From contig NZ_BBRM01000002.1 of NCBI RefSeq assembly GCF_002090155.1, positions 682,001-746,000 on the forward strand: DNA of 64,000 nucleotides. The letters run 5' to 3'. Made by a program: the position numbers and the translations under genes. The notes under the pieces were generated by a model, which was not told where the DNA came from, ran no database searches, and saw only the letters and a program-made list of their open reading frames with translations. The number at the start of each line of letters is the position of its first letter. Within the stretch, counting starts at the first letter, position 1. The stretch is from Demequina sp. NBRC 110056 (GTDB lineage Bacteria; Actinomycetota; Actinomycetes; Actinomycetales; Demequinaceae). Shown here one piece after another: positions 57,150 to 64,000 of the stretch.

Positions 57150-58067
57150 TTAGCCGCGGAGCTGCTCGAGCGCGCTCGCGAGGTCCTCGGGGTACTCCGA
57201 CGAGACCCGCACCTCGCCGCCGCGCACGGGGTGCTCGAAGGCGAGCTCGCGCGCGTGCAGCCACTGGCGGGACAGGTTCAGGCGGCGCGCGAGCGCGGGG
57301 TCGGCGCCGTAGGTCTGGTCGCCCACGAGCGGGTGGCGCATCGCGGCCATGTGCACGCGGATCTGGTGCGTGCGGCCGGTCTCGAGGTGGATCTCGAGCA
57401 GCGACGCCGCGGGGAACATCTCGAGCACCTCGTAGTGGGTGATCGATGGCCGGCCGTCCTGCACGACCGCGAACTTGTAGTCCGAGGACGGGTGGCGGCC
57501 GATGGGCGCGTCGATGGTGCCCGCCGTCGGGTCCAGGTGGCCCTGCGCGATCGCGTGGTAGACCTTCTCGACCGTCCGCTCCTTGAACGCCGCCTTGAGC
57601 GCCGAGTACGCCGGCACGGATCGCGCGACGACCATGAGGCCCGAGGTGCCCACGTCGAGGCGGTGCACGATGCCCTTGCGCTCGGCCGGTCCCGCATCGG
57701 CGACCGTGACGCCCATCGAGGCGAGTGCGCCGACGACCGTCGGTCCGGTCCACCCCGGTGACGGGTGCGCGGCGACGCCCACGGGCTTGTCGATCACGAC
57801 CAGGTCAGCGTCCTCGTAGACGATGCCGAGCCCACCGGGAAGCTCGGGCTCCGGGGCCGCCTCGCGCTCGTCGGGGATGTCCACGGCGAGGATGCCGTCG
57901 CTGACGCGATCCGACTTCCCCAGGATCCGCCCGTCGAGCATGACCGCGCCGTCGCTCAGCAACTCGGCGGCCTTGGTGCGGGACAGGCCGAGCATGCGCG
58001 CGAGCGCAGCGTCGGCGCGGTCGCCTACCACCGCATCGGGGACGGGCAGGTAGCGGGTGTCAGCCAC
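57150..58067 (-). CDS. RluA/RluD-family pseudouridine synthase
   Basis: A 305-aa enzyme. An N-terminal S4 domain ([20 protein letters not shown], about 23-42) is followed by the catalytic domain with [14 protein letters not shown] (catalytic Asp), and [15 protein letters not shown]. It modifies uridine in rRNA or tRNA. A GTG start at 58067 overlaps the lspA stop by 8 bp (GTGGCTGA), so lspA and this gene are coupled, as in many actinobacteria. RluD is the likeliest orthologue, not certain. Confidence 0.88.
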   Translation of the reverse strand: MADTRYLPVPDAVVGDRADAALARMLGLSRTKAAELLSDGAVMLDGRILGKSDRVSDGILAVDIPDEREAAPEPELPGGLGIVYEDADLVVIDKPVGVAAHPSPGWTGPTVVGALASMGVTVADAGPAERKGIVHRLDVGTSGLMVVARSVPAYSALKAAFKERTVEKVYHAIAQGHLDPTAGTIDAPIGRHPSSDYKFAVVQDGRPSITHYEVLEMFPAASLLEIHLETGRTHQIRVHMAAMRHPLVGDQTYGADPALARRLNLSRQWLHARELAFEHPVRGGEVRVSSEYPEDLASALEQLRG

Positions 58068-58671
58068 GGTGGTCGGCGTCGCTCGGCGAGGACGCCGCGG
58101 GAGCGTCGTCCACGACCCCGTCGGTGGGTGACGCGGGAGCGTCGCCGGCGTGCGCATCGGCCGCCTCGACGTTCGACTCAGCCACGCCGTCCTCGCTCGG
58201 CTCGGGCGCCAGGAGCGGCTTGTGCATGAAGCTCAGCAGCAGCACGGCGGCCGCGGCGCCCACGATGGCGATGTCGGCGACGTTGCCCACGAACCAGCCG
58301 TTGTAGTTGATCATGTCGACCACGTGCCCCTGGCCGAAGGACGGCTCCCGGAACAGCCGGTCGATGAGGTTGCCCACCGCGCCGCCGAGGCCGATGCCGA
58401 AGATCACGACCGCGAGCCGCGACTGCGCGCGCCGTGCGTAGTAGACGATGCCCGCCGTCACGATCAGCGCGACGATGGTGAGGATCCACGTCGTGTCGTT
58501 GCCCAGCGAGAACGCGGCCCCGGAGTTGAAGACCAGCTGGAACGACAGCAAGTCCCCCAGGACCTCGACCTGCTCGCCCGGCTCGAGGGCGGCAAGGGCC
58601 CACTGCTTGGTGATCTGATCGATCACCACCACCAGGAGGGCGACCAGCCACAGGGCTGGTCGCCAGGTCAC
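58060..58671 (-). CDS. lspA: Signal peptidase II
   Basis: A 203-aa membrane aspartyl protease that cleaves prolipoprotein signal peptides. Four helices are visible; the catalytic Asp pair is in [12 protein letters not shown] and [14 protein letters not shown]-terminal tail of about 45 residues, acidic and Ser/Ala-rich, is beyond the usual family end. GTG 58671 overlaps the preceding TGA by 4 bp. Several lipoproteins in the window are likely clients. Confidence 0.92.
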   Translation of the reverse strand: MTWRPALWLVALLVVVIDQITKQWALAALEPGEQVEVLGDLLSFQLVFNSGAAFSLGNDTTWILTIVALIVTAGIVYYARRAQSRLAVVIFGIGLGGAVGNLIDRLFREPSFGQGHVVDMINYNGWFVGNVADIAIVGAAAAVLLLSFMHKPLLAPEPSEDGVAESNVEAADAHAGDAPASPTDGVVDDAPAASSPSDADHRG

Positions 58672-59120
58672 CGCCGCTCCTCGCGCTGCTTGCAGGTCAC
58701 GCAGTGGGTGGCACGCGGGAACGCCTGGAGGCGAGCCTTGCCGATGCCCTGGCCGCACGACTGGCAGGTGCCGTACGTGCCGGCCTTGACGCGGCGCAGC
58801 GCGTCGACGCTCTGCTCGAGCATGTCGCGCGTGTTGTTGACGATCGACATCTCCTGCTCGCGCTCGAGGGCCGTCGACCCCGCGTCTGCCTGGTCGTCGC
58901 CAGCACCCTCCGAGGTGTGGAGCAGGTCGTCGAGCTCGTGCTCGGCACCGTGGAACTCCTGCACCAGCCGCTCGACGTCAGCGTTGAGCGTCTTGACGAT
59001 CGCGCGAAGTTCGGCGACCTTCCAGGGCTCGTCCCCGTCGCGCACCGCGAGGCGCTTGGCGTCGCCGGCCTTGAGCTCGGCCGGATCGACGACCACGATC
59101 GTCACATCAGTACTGGTCAT
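58668..59120 (-). CDS. TraR/DksA-type C4 zinc-finger protein
   Basis: A 150-aa protein with a helical N-terminal part (about 30-110, partly coiled coil) and a C4 zinc finger near 119-145 (CQSCGQGI, CVTC). DksA-like proteins bind RNA polymerase through the secondary channel; that role here is inferred. GGAAGAGGG precedes the ATG. First gene of dksA-like-lspA-rluD-type. Confidence 0.85.
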   Translation of the reverse strand: MTSTDVTIVVVDPAELKAGDAKRLAVRDGDEPWKVAELRAIVKTLNADVERLVQEFHGAEHELDDLLHTSEGAGDDQADAGSTALEREQEMSIVNNTRDMLEQSVDALRRVKAGTYGTCQSCGQGIGKARLQAFPRATHCVTCKQREERR

Positions 59121-59197
59121 GCCCTCTTCCTCGAATCAGGGTAGTGACGAGAGACTAATCCCGTTTGCCCGGCATCGCAAAGTGCCACGCCAGCACC

Positions 59198-59215
59198 GCG
59201 CGCCGTACGGCGCGC
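59198..59215. terminator. Palindromic hairpin downstream of divIVA
   Basis: GCGCGCCGTACGGCGCGC is an 18-bp perfect palindrome lying 17 bp beyond the divIVA stop and about 80 bp before the DksA-like gene. A terminator for divIVA is the simplest reading; no T-run follows. Confidence 0.55.
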
Positions 59216-59232
59216 CGTCACTCGGTCTCAGC

Positions 59233-60057
59233 TCAGCGCTGCTCGTCCTCGGCGGCCGGCTGCTCGCCGAACACCTGGGCGACGTCGCTCGAGCCGGCGG
59301 GCGATGCGCCCCAGGGCGCGGCGCTCTCGGCCGAGGGCTCCTGGTCGCGCACCTGAGCCCAGGGGCTCTCGGCGGCCTTGGGGCCGTCCTCGTCGGCCGC
59401 GGCCGAAGCAGCGGACGGCGCGTCGGCGACCGAGGCGTCCTCGGCGGCCTGGCCGAAGCCGCCGTCGAAGGCGGGAGCGGCCGCAGGAGCCGCAGGCTCC
59501 TCGGACTTGGCACCGTGGTCAAGGTCACCGAGGAGGTTCTCGAGGTAGCTCTTGAGGCGAGCGCGGTAGTCACGCTCGAAGCGGCGCAGGTCGTCGATCT
59601 TGGTCTCGAGCTCGGTGCGCTCGGTCGCGAGCTGGTCCATGCGGTCGCGGGCGTCCGTCTCGGCCTGCTCGACGATCGACTCGGCCTTGACCTTCGCCTC
59701 GTCGATGAGGCGGTCGCGCTCGGACTCGCCGGCCTGCACGTACTCGTCGTGAAGCTTCTGCGCCATCGCGAGCATGCCGGTCGCGCTGGGCGGAGTGGGG
59801 TCGGTCGCGGCGGCGAGGAGGCCACCCTCGGTCGAGGGCTCGGGCTCGGGGGCCGACGGCTGCGACGGCGTGGTGGCGGTGCCAGCCTGCGCCTGGGCGA
59901 GGCGCTGCGCGAGGTCGTCGCGCTCAGCGGTGAGCGACTGGATCGTGTGCGCGACCTCGTCGAGGAAGTCGTCGACCTCGTCCTGGTCGAAGCCCTCGCG
60001 GTACTTGGTCTTCGAGAACGCCTTGTTGAGAACGTCCTCTGCCGTCAGCAGTGCCAT
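59233..60057 (-). CDS. divIVA: DivIVA/Wag31 polar-growth protein
   Basis: A 274-aa protein. The membrane-binding DivIVA N-domain (LLTAEDVLNKAFSKTKYREG, FDQDEVDDFLDEV) is followed by a Pro/Thr linker (about 55-85), a long coiled coil (90-180) and an acidic Ala/Glu-rich C-terminal tail. In actinobacteria it marks cell poles and directs peptidoglycan synthesis. ATG 60057 has AAGGTGG upstream. An upstream GGCCGG-GATA-CCGGCC hairpin (60086-60101) lies in its leader. Confidence 0.93.
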   Translation of the reverse strand: MALLTAEDVLNKAFSKTKYREGFDQDEVDDFLDEVAHTIQSLTAERDDLAQRLAQAQAGTATTPSQPSAPEPEPSTEGGLLAAATDPTPPSATGMLAMAQKLHDEYVQAGESERDRLIDEAKVKAESIVEQAETDARDRMDQLATERTELETKIDDLRRFERDYRARLKSYLENLLGDLDHGAKSEEPAAPAAAPAFDGGFGQAAEDASVADAPSAASAAADEDGPKAAESPWAQVRDQEPSAESAAPWGASPAGSSDVAQVFGEQPAAEDEQR

Positions 60058-60172
60058 GGTCGAACCACCTTCACTTCCTCGGTCCGGCCGGGATACCGGC
60101 CTTCCGTCTTGGTCACTCTACTCAAGGATGTCTATCGGCACCCGTCGTCGCCCGCTCAAGGGCGAGCGGTCA

Positions 60173-60472
60173 TCACCGGACCGCCACGCTCGCGTACGCC
60201 AGCACCGCGCTCAGCAGGTAGCAGGAGAAGAACAGCACCAGGAACGCGATGTCGAGGCGCAGCTGGCCCAGCTGGAGGGGCGGGATGACCTTGCGCAGCA
60301 CCTTGAGCGGCGGGTCCGTGATCGTGAAGACGGACTCCGTCACCACGAGGGAGATGCCGCTGGGTCGCCAATCGCGCGCGAACGAGAGCACGAGGCCCAG
60401 GATGACGCGCGCGAACAGCGTCAGCATGAACAGGAACAGCGCGAAGCGCAGCGCGTCGAGGATCAGGACCAC
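60173..60472 (-). CDS. YggT-family membrane protein
   Basis: A 99-aa protein with two membrane helices flanking the YggT core VTESVFTITDPPLKVLRKVI. Probable division or osmotic-stress-related role by conserved position between sepF and divIVA. A GTG start at 60472, 19 bp after the sepF stop, suggests co-transcription with sepF. Confidence 0.9.
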   Translation of the reverse strand: MVLILDALRFALFLFMLTLFARVILGLVLSFARDWRPSGISLVVTESVFTITDPPLKVLRKVIPPLQLGQLRLDIAFLVLFFSCYLLSAVLAYASVAVR

Positions 60473-60491
60473 GCAGAGAGCCTAACGGAGG

Positions 60492-60974
60492 CTAGCGGCC
60501 GTTGAAGAACTCGTTCTCGACGGGCTCGGGCTGCTCGGTGTCCATGCCGATCTCGACGTGGGCCGGCGACAGCAGGAACACCGAGGTCGTCACGCGCTCG
60601 ATCGAGCCGTGGAGGCCGAACGACAGGCCCGCCGAGAAGTCGACCAGACGCTTGGCGTCGGCGTCGGACATCTCGGTGAGGTTCATGATGACCGGCACGC
60701 CCTGGCGGAACGCCTCGCCGATGAGACGAGCGTCGTTGTAGGTGCGCGGCTTGATGGTCTGGATGCGGCGCAGGTCGTTCGCCGACATGTGGCTCGCGGG
60801 CGTGCGCTGGCGCTCGTTGCGCGCGGCCTTCGCCGGTGCCTCGTGGCGCTCGCGCACCTCGGACATGTCGTGGAGGTTGGTGACGGGCGCGAGCTCGTCG
60901 TCCGCGTAGTCGTACTCCTCGTGCTGGTTCACGTCGAATCCGAGGTACTGGATCGCCTTGCGCATCGCGCTCAT
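60492..60974 (-). CDS. sepF: Cell division protein SepF
   Basis: A 160-aa protein. The N-terminal amphipathic membrane anchor ([14 protein letters not shown]) is followed by a linker and the SepF domain ([51 protein letters not shown]). It tethers FtsZ to the membrane in actinobacteria. GAAGGAG lies 6-7 nt before ATG 60974; the ATG three codons later is an alternative. Confidence 0.94.
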   Translation of the reverse strand: MSAMRKAIQYLGFDVNQHEEYDYADDELAPVTNLHDMSEVRERHEAPAKAARNERQRTPASHMSANDLRRIQTIKPRTYNDARLIGEAFRQGVPVIMNLTEMSDADAKRLVDFSAGLSFGLHGSIERVTTSVFLLSPAHVEIGMDTEQPEPVENEFFNGR

Positions 60975-61056
60975 CGGGGGCTCCTTCGAAGATCTCGCTC
61001 TTGGTAGAACGGTAGGTCGGGCGTCGCACCCACTCGGGGAGCGACACGCCGCGCGG

Positions 61057-61779
61057 TCATTCGCACACCACAACTCCGGCGAATCGGCCGGTCACGCCGT
61101 CGCGGCGATGGGAGAACAGGGTGTCCGTCTCGACCGTGCACAGCCGGCTGCGGATGATCTGCTCGAAGCCCAGCTGGGACAGCCGGGTCTCGATGGCGCG
61201 CCCCAGGTCGAGCGACGGCGTTCCCGTGCGGGTCGAGGTGAACGCGGACGGATGGCGGGCCGCGACACGGGCGCGCATCTCCGCGGGGACCTCGTAGCAG
61301 CGGCCGCACACGGACGGCCCGATCGACGCGTGCATCCCGCCGGCGCCGCGGCTGTGGCGGCCCACCCCGCGGATGTCGAGCAGGGAGGCGACGGCGTTGT
61401 CGATGACGCCCGAGAAGAGCCCCTCGCGCCCCGCATGCACCGCGGCGACGGCGCCCGTCGTGGGGTCGTGCATGAGCACGGGGACGCAGTCGGCCGCGAT
61501 CGCTGCGAGGGCGACGCCGGGCACGTCGGTGACGAGCGCATCGGCCGTCTGCGCCACCTCACCGGGGCGCGAGATGCGCGCCACCGCGATCCCGTGCTCC
61601 GCTGACAGGAACGTCACCGGAGCGCCGGCGTGGCGCGCGACCGTCTCCCGGTTGCGCGCCACGGCGGCGGGGTCGTCGCCCACGTGGTCGGCGACGTTGA
61701 GCGAGTCGAAGGGAGCGACGCTCGCGCCCCCTGCGCGACTCGTGAAGAACGCGCGAACTCCCAGTCCGGCGTCGAGCAC
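61057..61779 (-). CDS. pgeF: PgeF-type (laccase-domain, YfiH/COG1496) protein
   Basis: A 240-aa protein of the multicopper-oxidase-domain-like YfiH family, proposed to edit peptidoglycan precursors and also described as a purine nucleoside phosphorylase. Metal-site residues are visible: His in SAEHGI, Cys in ADCVPVL, His in [15 protein letters not shown] start at 61779 is 7 bp after the ftsZ stop, so it belongs to the ftsZ operon. Confidence 0.9.
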   Translation of the reverse strand: MLDAGLGVRAFFTSRAGGASVAPFDSLNVADHVGDDPAAVARNRETVARHAGAPVTFLSAEHGIAVARISRPGEVAQTADALVTDVPGVALAAIAADCVPVLMHDPTTGAVAAVHAGREGLFSGVIDNAVASLLDIRGVGRHSRGAGGMHASIGPSVCGRCYEVPAEMRARVAARHPSAFTSTRTGTPSLDLGRAIETRLSQLGFEQIIRSRLCTVETDTLFSHRRDGVTGRFAGVVVCE

Positions 61780-61785
61780 CTGCCC

Positions 61786-62964
61786 CTACCGCAGGAACTC
61801 GGGCACGTCGAGGGCGTCGGCCTCCTTGCGGACCGGGCTCACGTCGATGGCGTCGGTCGCGGGCGCCGGCTCGGCGTCGTCAGCGTCGATCGCCTGCGGC
61901 ACGGGCGCCGAGGACGACTCGACCGGAACCTTGACCGGCTCCTTCTCCTCGGCCGTCGGGGTCGCCTTCGCGCCCTCGATGGTGCCGAGCGCGCCCGAGT
62001 GGTGACGCGTGGTGGGAGCGCCGCCGTCGAAGCCTGCCGCGATGACCGTGATGCGCAGCTCGTCGCCGAGCGAGTCGTCGATGACCGTTCCGAAGATGAT
62101 GTTCGCCTCGGCGTGGGCGGCCTCGCGCACCAGGCGGGCGGCCGTCTCGACCTCCTTGATGCCCAGGTTCGAGCCACCGGCGATCGACAGCAGCACGCCG
62201 TGCGCGCCCTCGATCGACGCCTCGAGCAGCGGCGACGAGATCGCGCCCTCGGCCGCCTCGAGAGCACGGGACTCGCCGCGCGAGGAGCTCACACCCATGA
62301 GGGCCGTGCCCGCGCCCTGCATGACGGACTTGACGTCGTTGAAGTCGACGTTGATGAGGCCCGGGGTCGTGATGAGGTCCGTGATGCCCTGGACGCCGCC
62401 CTGGAGCACCTGGTCCGCGGCCGCGAACGCGCCGAGGATCGACAGCTCGGTGTCGTCGATGTCGAGCAGGCGGTCGTTGGGGATCACGATGAGGGTGTCG
62501 ACCTCCTCGCGCAGGCGCTGGATGCCGGAGTCGGCCTGGTCCGCGCGGCGGCGGCCCTCGAAGCTGAACGGGCGGGTGACGACGCCCACGGTGAGGGCGC
62601 CCAGTCCGCGCGCGATGCGGGCCACGACGGGCGCGCCACCGGTGCCGGTGCCGCCGCCCTCGCCTGCGGTGACGAACACCATGTCGGCGCCCTTGAGCGC
62701 CTCGGCGATCTCGTCCTCGTGGTCCTCGGCGGCCTGGCGACCCACCTCGGGGTCGGCGCCGGCGCCCAGTCCCCTGGTGAGCTCGCGGCCGATGTCGAGC
62801 TTCACGTCCGCGTCGGACATGAGCAGCGCCTGCGCATCGGTGTTGATGGCGATGAACTCGGCTCCCTTGAGGCCGACGTCGATCATGCGGTTGACGGCGT
62901 TCACGCCGCCGCCGCCCACGCCGACGACCTTGATGGCGGTGATGTAATTCTGCGGTGCGGCCAT
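61786..62964 (-). CDS. ftsZ: Cell division protein FtsZ
   Basis: The 392-aa tubulin-like GTPase that forms the Z ring. The GTP signature is [20 protein letters not shown] (about 102-121), the T7 loop [12 protein letters not shown]; a variable linker ends in the C-terminal binding peptide DVPEFLR, which SepF recognises. ATG 62964 gives the usual start [19 protein letters not shown]; an earlier in-frame ATG at 62979 is less likely. GGGAGAGGG precedes it. Confidence 0.97.
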   Translation of the reverse strand: MAAPQNYITAIKVVGVGGGGVNAVNRMIDVGLKGAEFIAINTDAQALLMSDADVKLDIGRELTRGLGAGADPEVGRQAAEDHEDEIAEALKGADMVFVTAGEGGGTGTGGAPVVARIARGLGALTVGVVTRPFSFEGRRRADQADSGIQRLREEVDTLIVIPNDRLLDIDDTELSILGAFAAADQVLQGGVQGITDLITTPGLINVDFNDVKSVMQGAGTALMGVSSSRGESRALEAAEGAISSPLLEASIEGAHGVLLSIAGGSNLGIKEVETAARLVREAAHAEANIIFGTVIDDSLGDELRITVIAAGFDGGAPTTRHHSGALGTIEGAKATPTAEEKEPVKVPVESSSAPVPQAIDADDAEPAPATDAIDVSPVRKEADALDVPEFLR

Positions 62965-62982
62965 GAGACCCTCTCCCAACCT

Positions 62983-63015
62983 TAACCCTCTAGTTGAGGG
63001 TTATAGTTATGTCAA
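62983..63015 (-). promoter_or_regulatory. ftsZ promoter overlapped by an inverted repeat
   Basis: On the minus strand TTGACA (63015-63010) is followed after 17 nt by TAGAGG (62992-62987), a good actinobacterial sigma-A-like pair. The 8-bp inverted repeat TAACCCTC-N5-GAGGGTTA (62983-63003) covers the -10 and the region just upstream, so a repressor or activator could bind there. The stretch is unusually AT-rich. Confidence 0.7.
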
Positions 63016-63112
63016 CTACTTCCACGTCCGAAGGTACGGCCGGGCGCGCGATCGGCGCGTGAGGCGCGCGCGTGTCGCCGGATAATCGCGGCGACCTTGG
63101 CGGCGGGAGCGG

Positions 63113-63997
63113 TCAGGACACCGTCGGCAGCGTCGGCGCGGAGACGTCGATCACGTCCGCGTCGGCCTGCTCCTCGAGCAGCACCAGCAGCACCTGCGCC
63201 TTGAGCGCGGACTCCTCCGCGCTCCCCCACTCCACGCGTGGCCCGTCGCGCAGCACGAAGTGGATCGAGTCCTCGGTCTGCGCCTCGACGTCCTGGATCC
63301 GGTCGCGCAGGGACACCGGCACCTCGTCGATCACCGCGATCACGCCGTCGAGGATGCGAGAGTTCTCCGCGTCGACCGGCACGTTGACCACGGGCAGGTC
63401 CTCGGGCGCGGCCTCCGCCTCGGCGACCTGGGTGCCGCTCTCGTCGAGCAGGACGAACGTGCCGTCCGCGACCGGGATCGCGGCGACGGGCTCCGCGGAG
63501 TCGATCGTGACGCGCAGGCCCGCGGGCCACACACGCTCGACGCGCGCCTCCTTCACCCCCACGAGCTCCTCGAGGCGGTCGGAGACGTGCGCCGTGTTGA
63601 GCAGCACGAGCGACGTGCCAGCCGACTCCGCCACGATCGCCTCGACGTCCGCGGGGTCGACCACCGTGCCGAAGCCGCTCGCCTCGAGGTTGTCGTCGTC
63701 GAACGCGAACACCGGCGACATCAGCAGCACCCACGCCGCGGCGACTCCTCCTGCGGCGTAGAGAGCCCGGCGTCCCCAGCGCGCCGACAGCAGGCGCCGA
63801 TGCGCGCTGCGCTTCTCCTTGAGCCGGTCCTGCATGCGGGTGGACACGGTCGACGGCGTCGCCGCCGTCTTCGCCCACGGGGTCGCGAGGGTGCCGGAAG
63901 TCGGTGAGGGCCGATGCGCGGGCTGGGTCTCGCTCGCCTCCGCACCCGAGCGGCCGAGGCGGCCGCCGGTGAGGGTCGACAGGGTGCGGCTCAGCAC
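63113..63997 (-). CDS. ftsQ: Cell division protein FtsQ (5' end possibly outside window)
   Basis: At least 294 aa. A disordered cytoplasmic N-terminus (to about 75), one membrane helix (about 79-99, ALYAAGGVAAAWVLLMSPVF), a POTRA domain (SGFGTVVDPADVEAIVAESA) and the FtsQ domain (VERVWPAGLRVTIDSAEPVA). It scaffolds the FtsQ-FtsB-FtsL divisome complex. A GTG at 63997 is the last possible start in the window; the frame is open to the edge, so the true start may lie beyond. The ftsZ promoter lies just after its stop. Confidence 0.9.
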   Translation of the reverse strand: MLSRTLSTLTGGRLGRSGAEASETQPAHRPSPTSGTLATPWAKTAATPSTVSTRMQDRLKEKRSAHRRLLSARWGRRALYAAGGVAAAWVLLMSPVFAFDDDNLEASGFGTVVDPADVEAIVAESAGTSLVLLNTAHVSDRLEELVGVKEARVERVWPAGLRVTIDSAEPVAAIPVADGTFVLLDESGTQVAEAEAAPEDLPVVNVPVDAENSRILDGVIAVIDEVPVSLRDRIQDVEAQTEDSIHFVLRDGPRVEWGSAEESALKAQVLLVLLEEQADADVIDVSAPTLPTVS

Positions 63998-64000
63998 GCC

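Overview
This is a roughly 72 percent GC window from an actinobacterium. The gene set (DivIVA/Wag31, SepF, PriA-type HisA, an FBP-domain protein, a 13E12-type HNH protein, an Rv2578c-type radical SAM protein, CmtR-like ArsR) points to the Micrococcales side of the phylum, for example the Cellulomonas/Demequina/Sanguibacter area. That placement is inference; no rRNA is present. I found no tRNA, rRNA, CRISPR array or transposase gene.

Layout. 1-17.6 kb is accessory metabolism and envelope: an SOS-boxed radical SAM gene, small enzymes, a tandem pair of CNNM/CorC-type membrane proteins, a MetP/MetS amino-acid transporter, a 13E12 HNH protein, a transglutaminase-like protein, and a TetR-controlled VOC/alcohol dehydrogenase/DUF4386 operon with twin operators. 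17.9-19.4 kb is an RNA helicase. 19.4-23.65 kb is a visibly lower-GC island with a DUF4062 protein and two unrecognised proteins. 23.7-33 kb carries pheS-pheT and infC-rpmI-rplT-trmH, with a diguanylate cyclase broken by an amber codon between them. 33-36 kb has DUF1844, a coiled-coil membrane protein, a lipoprotein protease and SseB. 36-46 kb is a histidine block (hisD, hisC, hisB, hisH, hisA) interrupted by a CmtR-like regulator with a cation exporter and by a divergent RecQ helicase fused to a phosphoribosyltransferase-like domain. 47.8-56 kb holds dnaE and hrpA. 57-64 kb is the division/cell-wall cluster rluA-type, lspA, dksA-like, divIVA, yggT, sepF, pgeF, ftsZ, ftsQ, all leftward.

How genes work together. 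The his genes make a near-complete subset of the histidine pathway. The pheST and infC operons serve translation. The ftsQ-to-divIVA block serves septation and polar growth. Many genes appear leaderless: a TANNNT hexamer lies 6-8 nt before the start codon.

Most interesting whole-window signal: an asymmetric repeat with core GCCGATGCGC (reverse complement GCGCATCGGC). I count about 38 exact copies, in genes and between them, on both strands. It is absent from the low-GC island and from the 13E12 HNH gene. Two dispersed intergenic repeat families are also present: 106-bp elements with terminal inverted repeats (two copies), and a roughly 60-75-bp family with a CCGACAGCCACGCACCA core (four copies at three loci).
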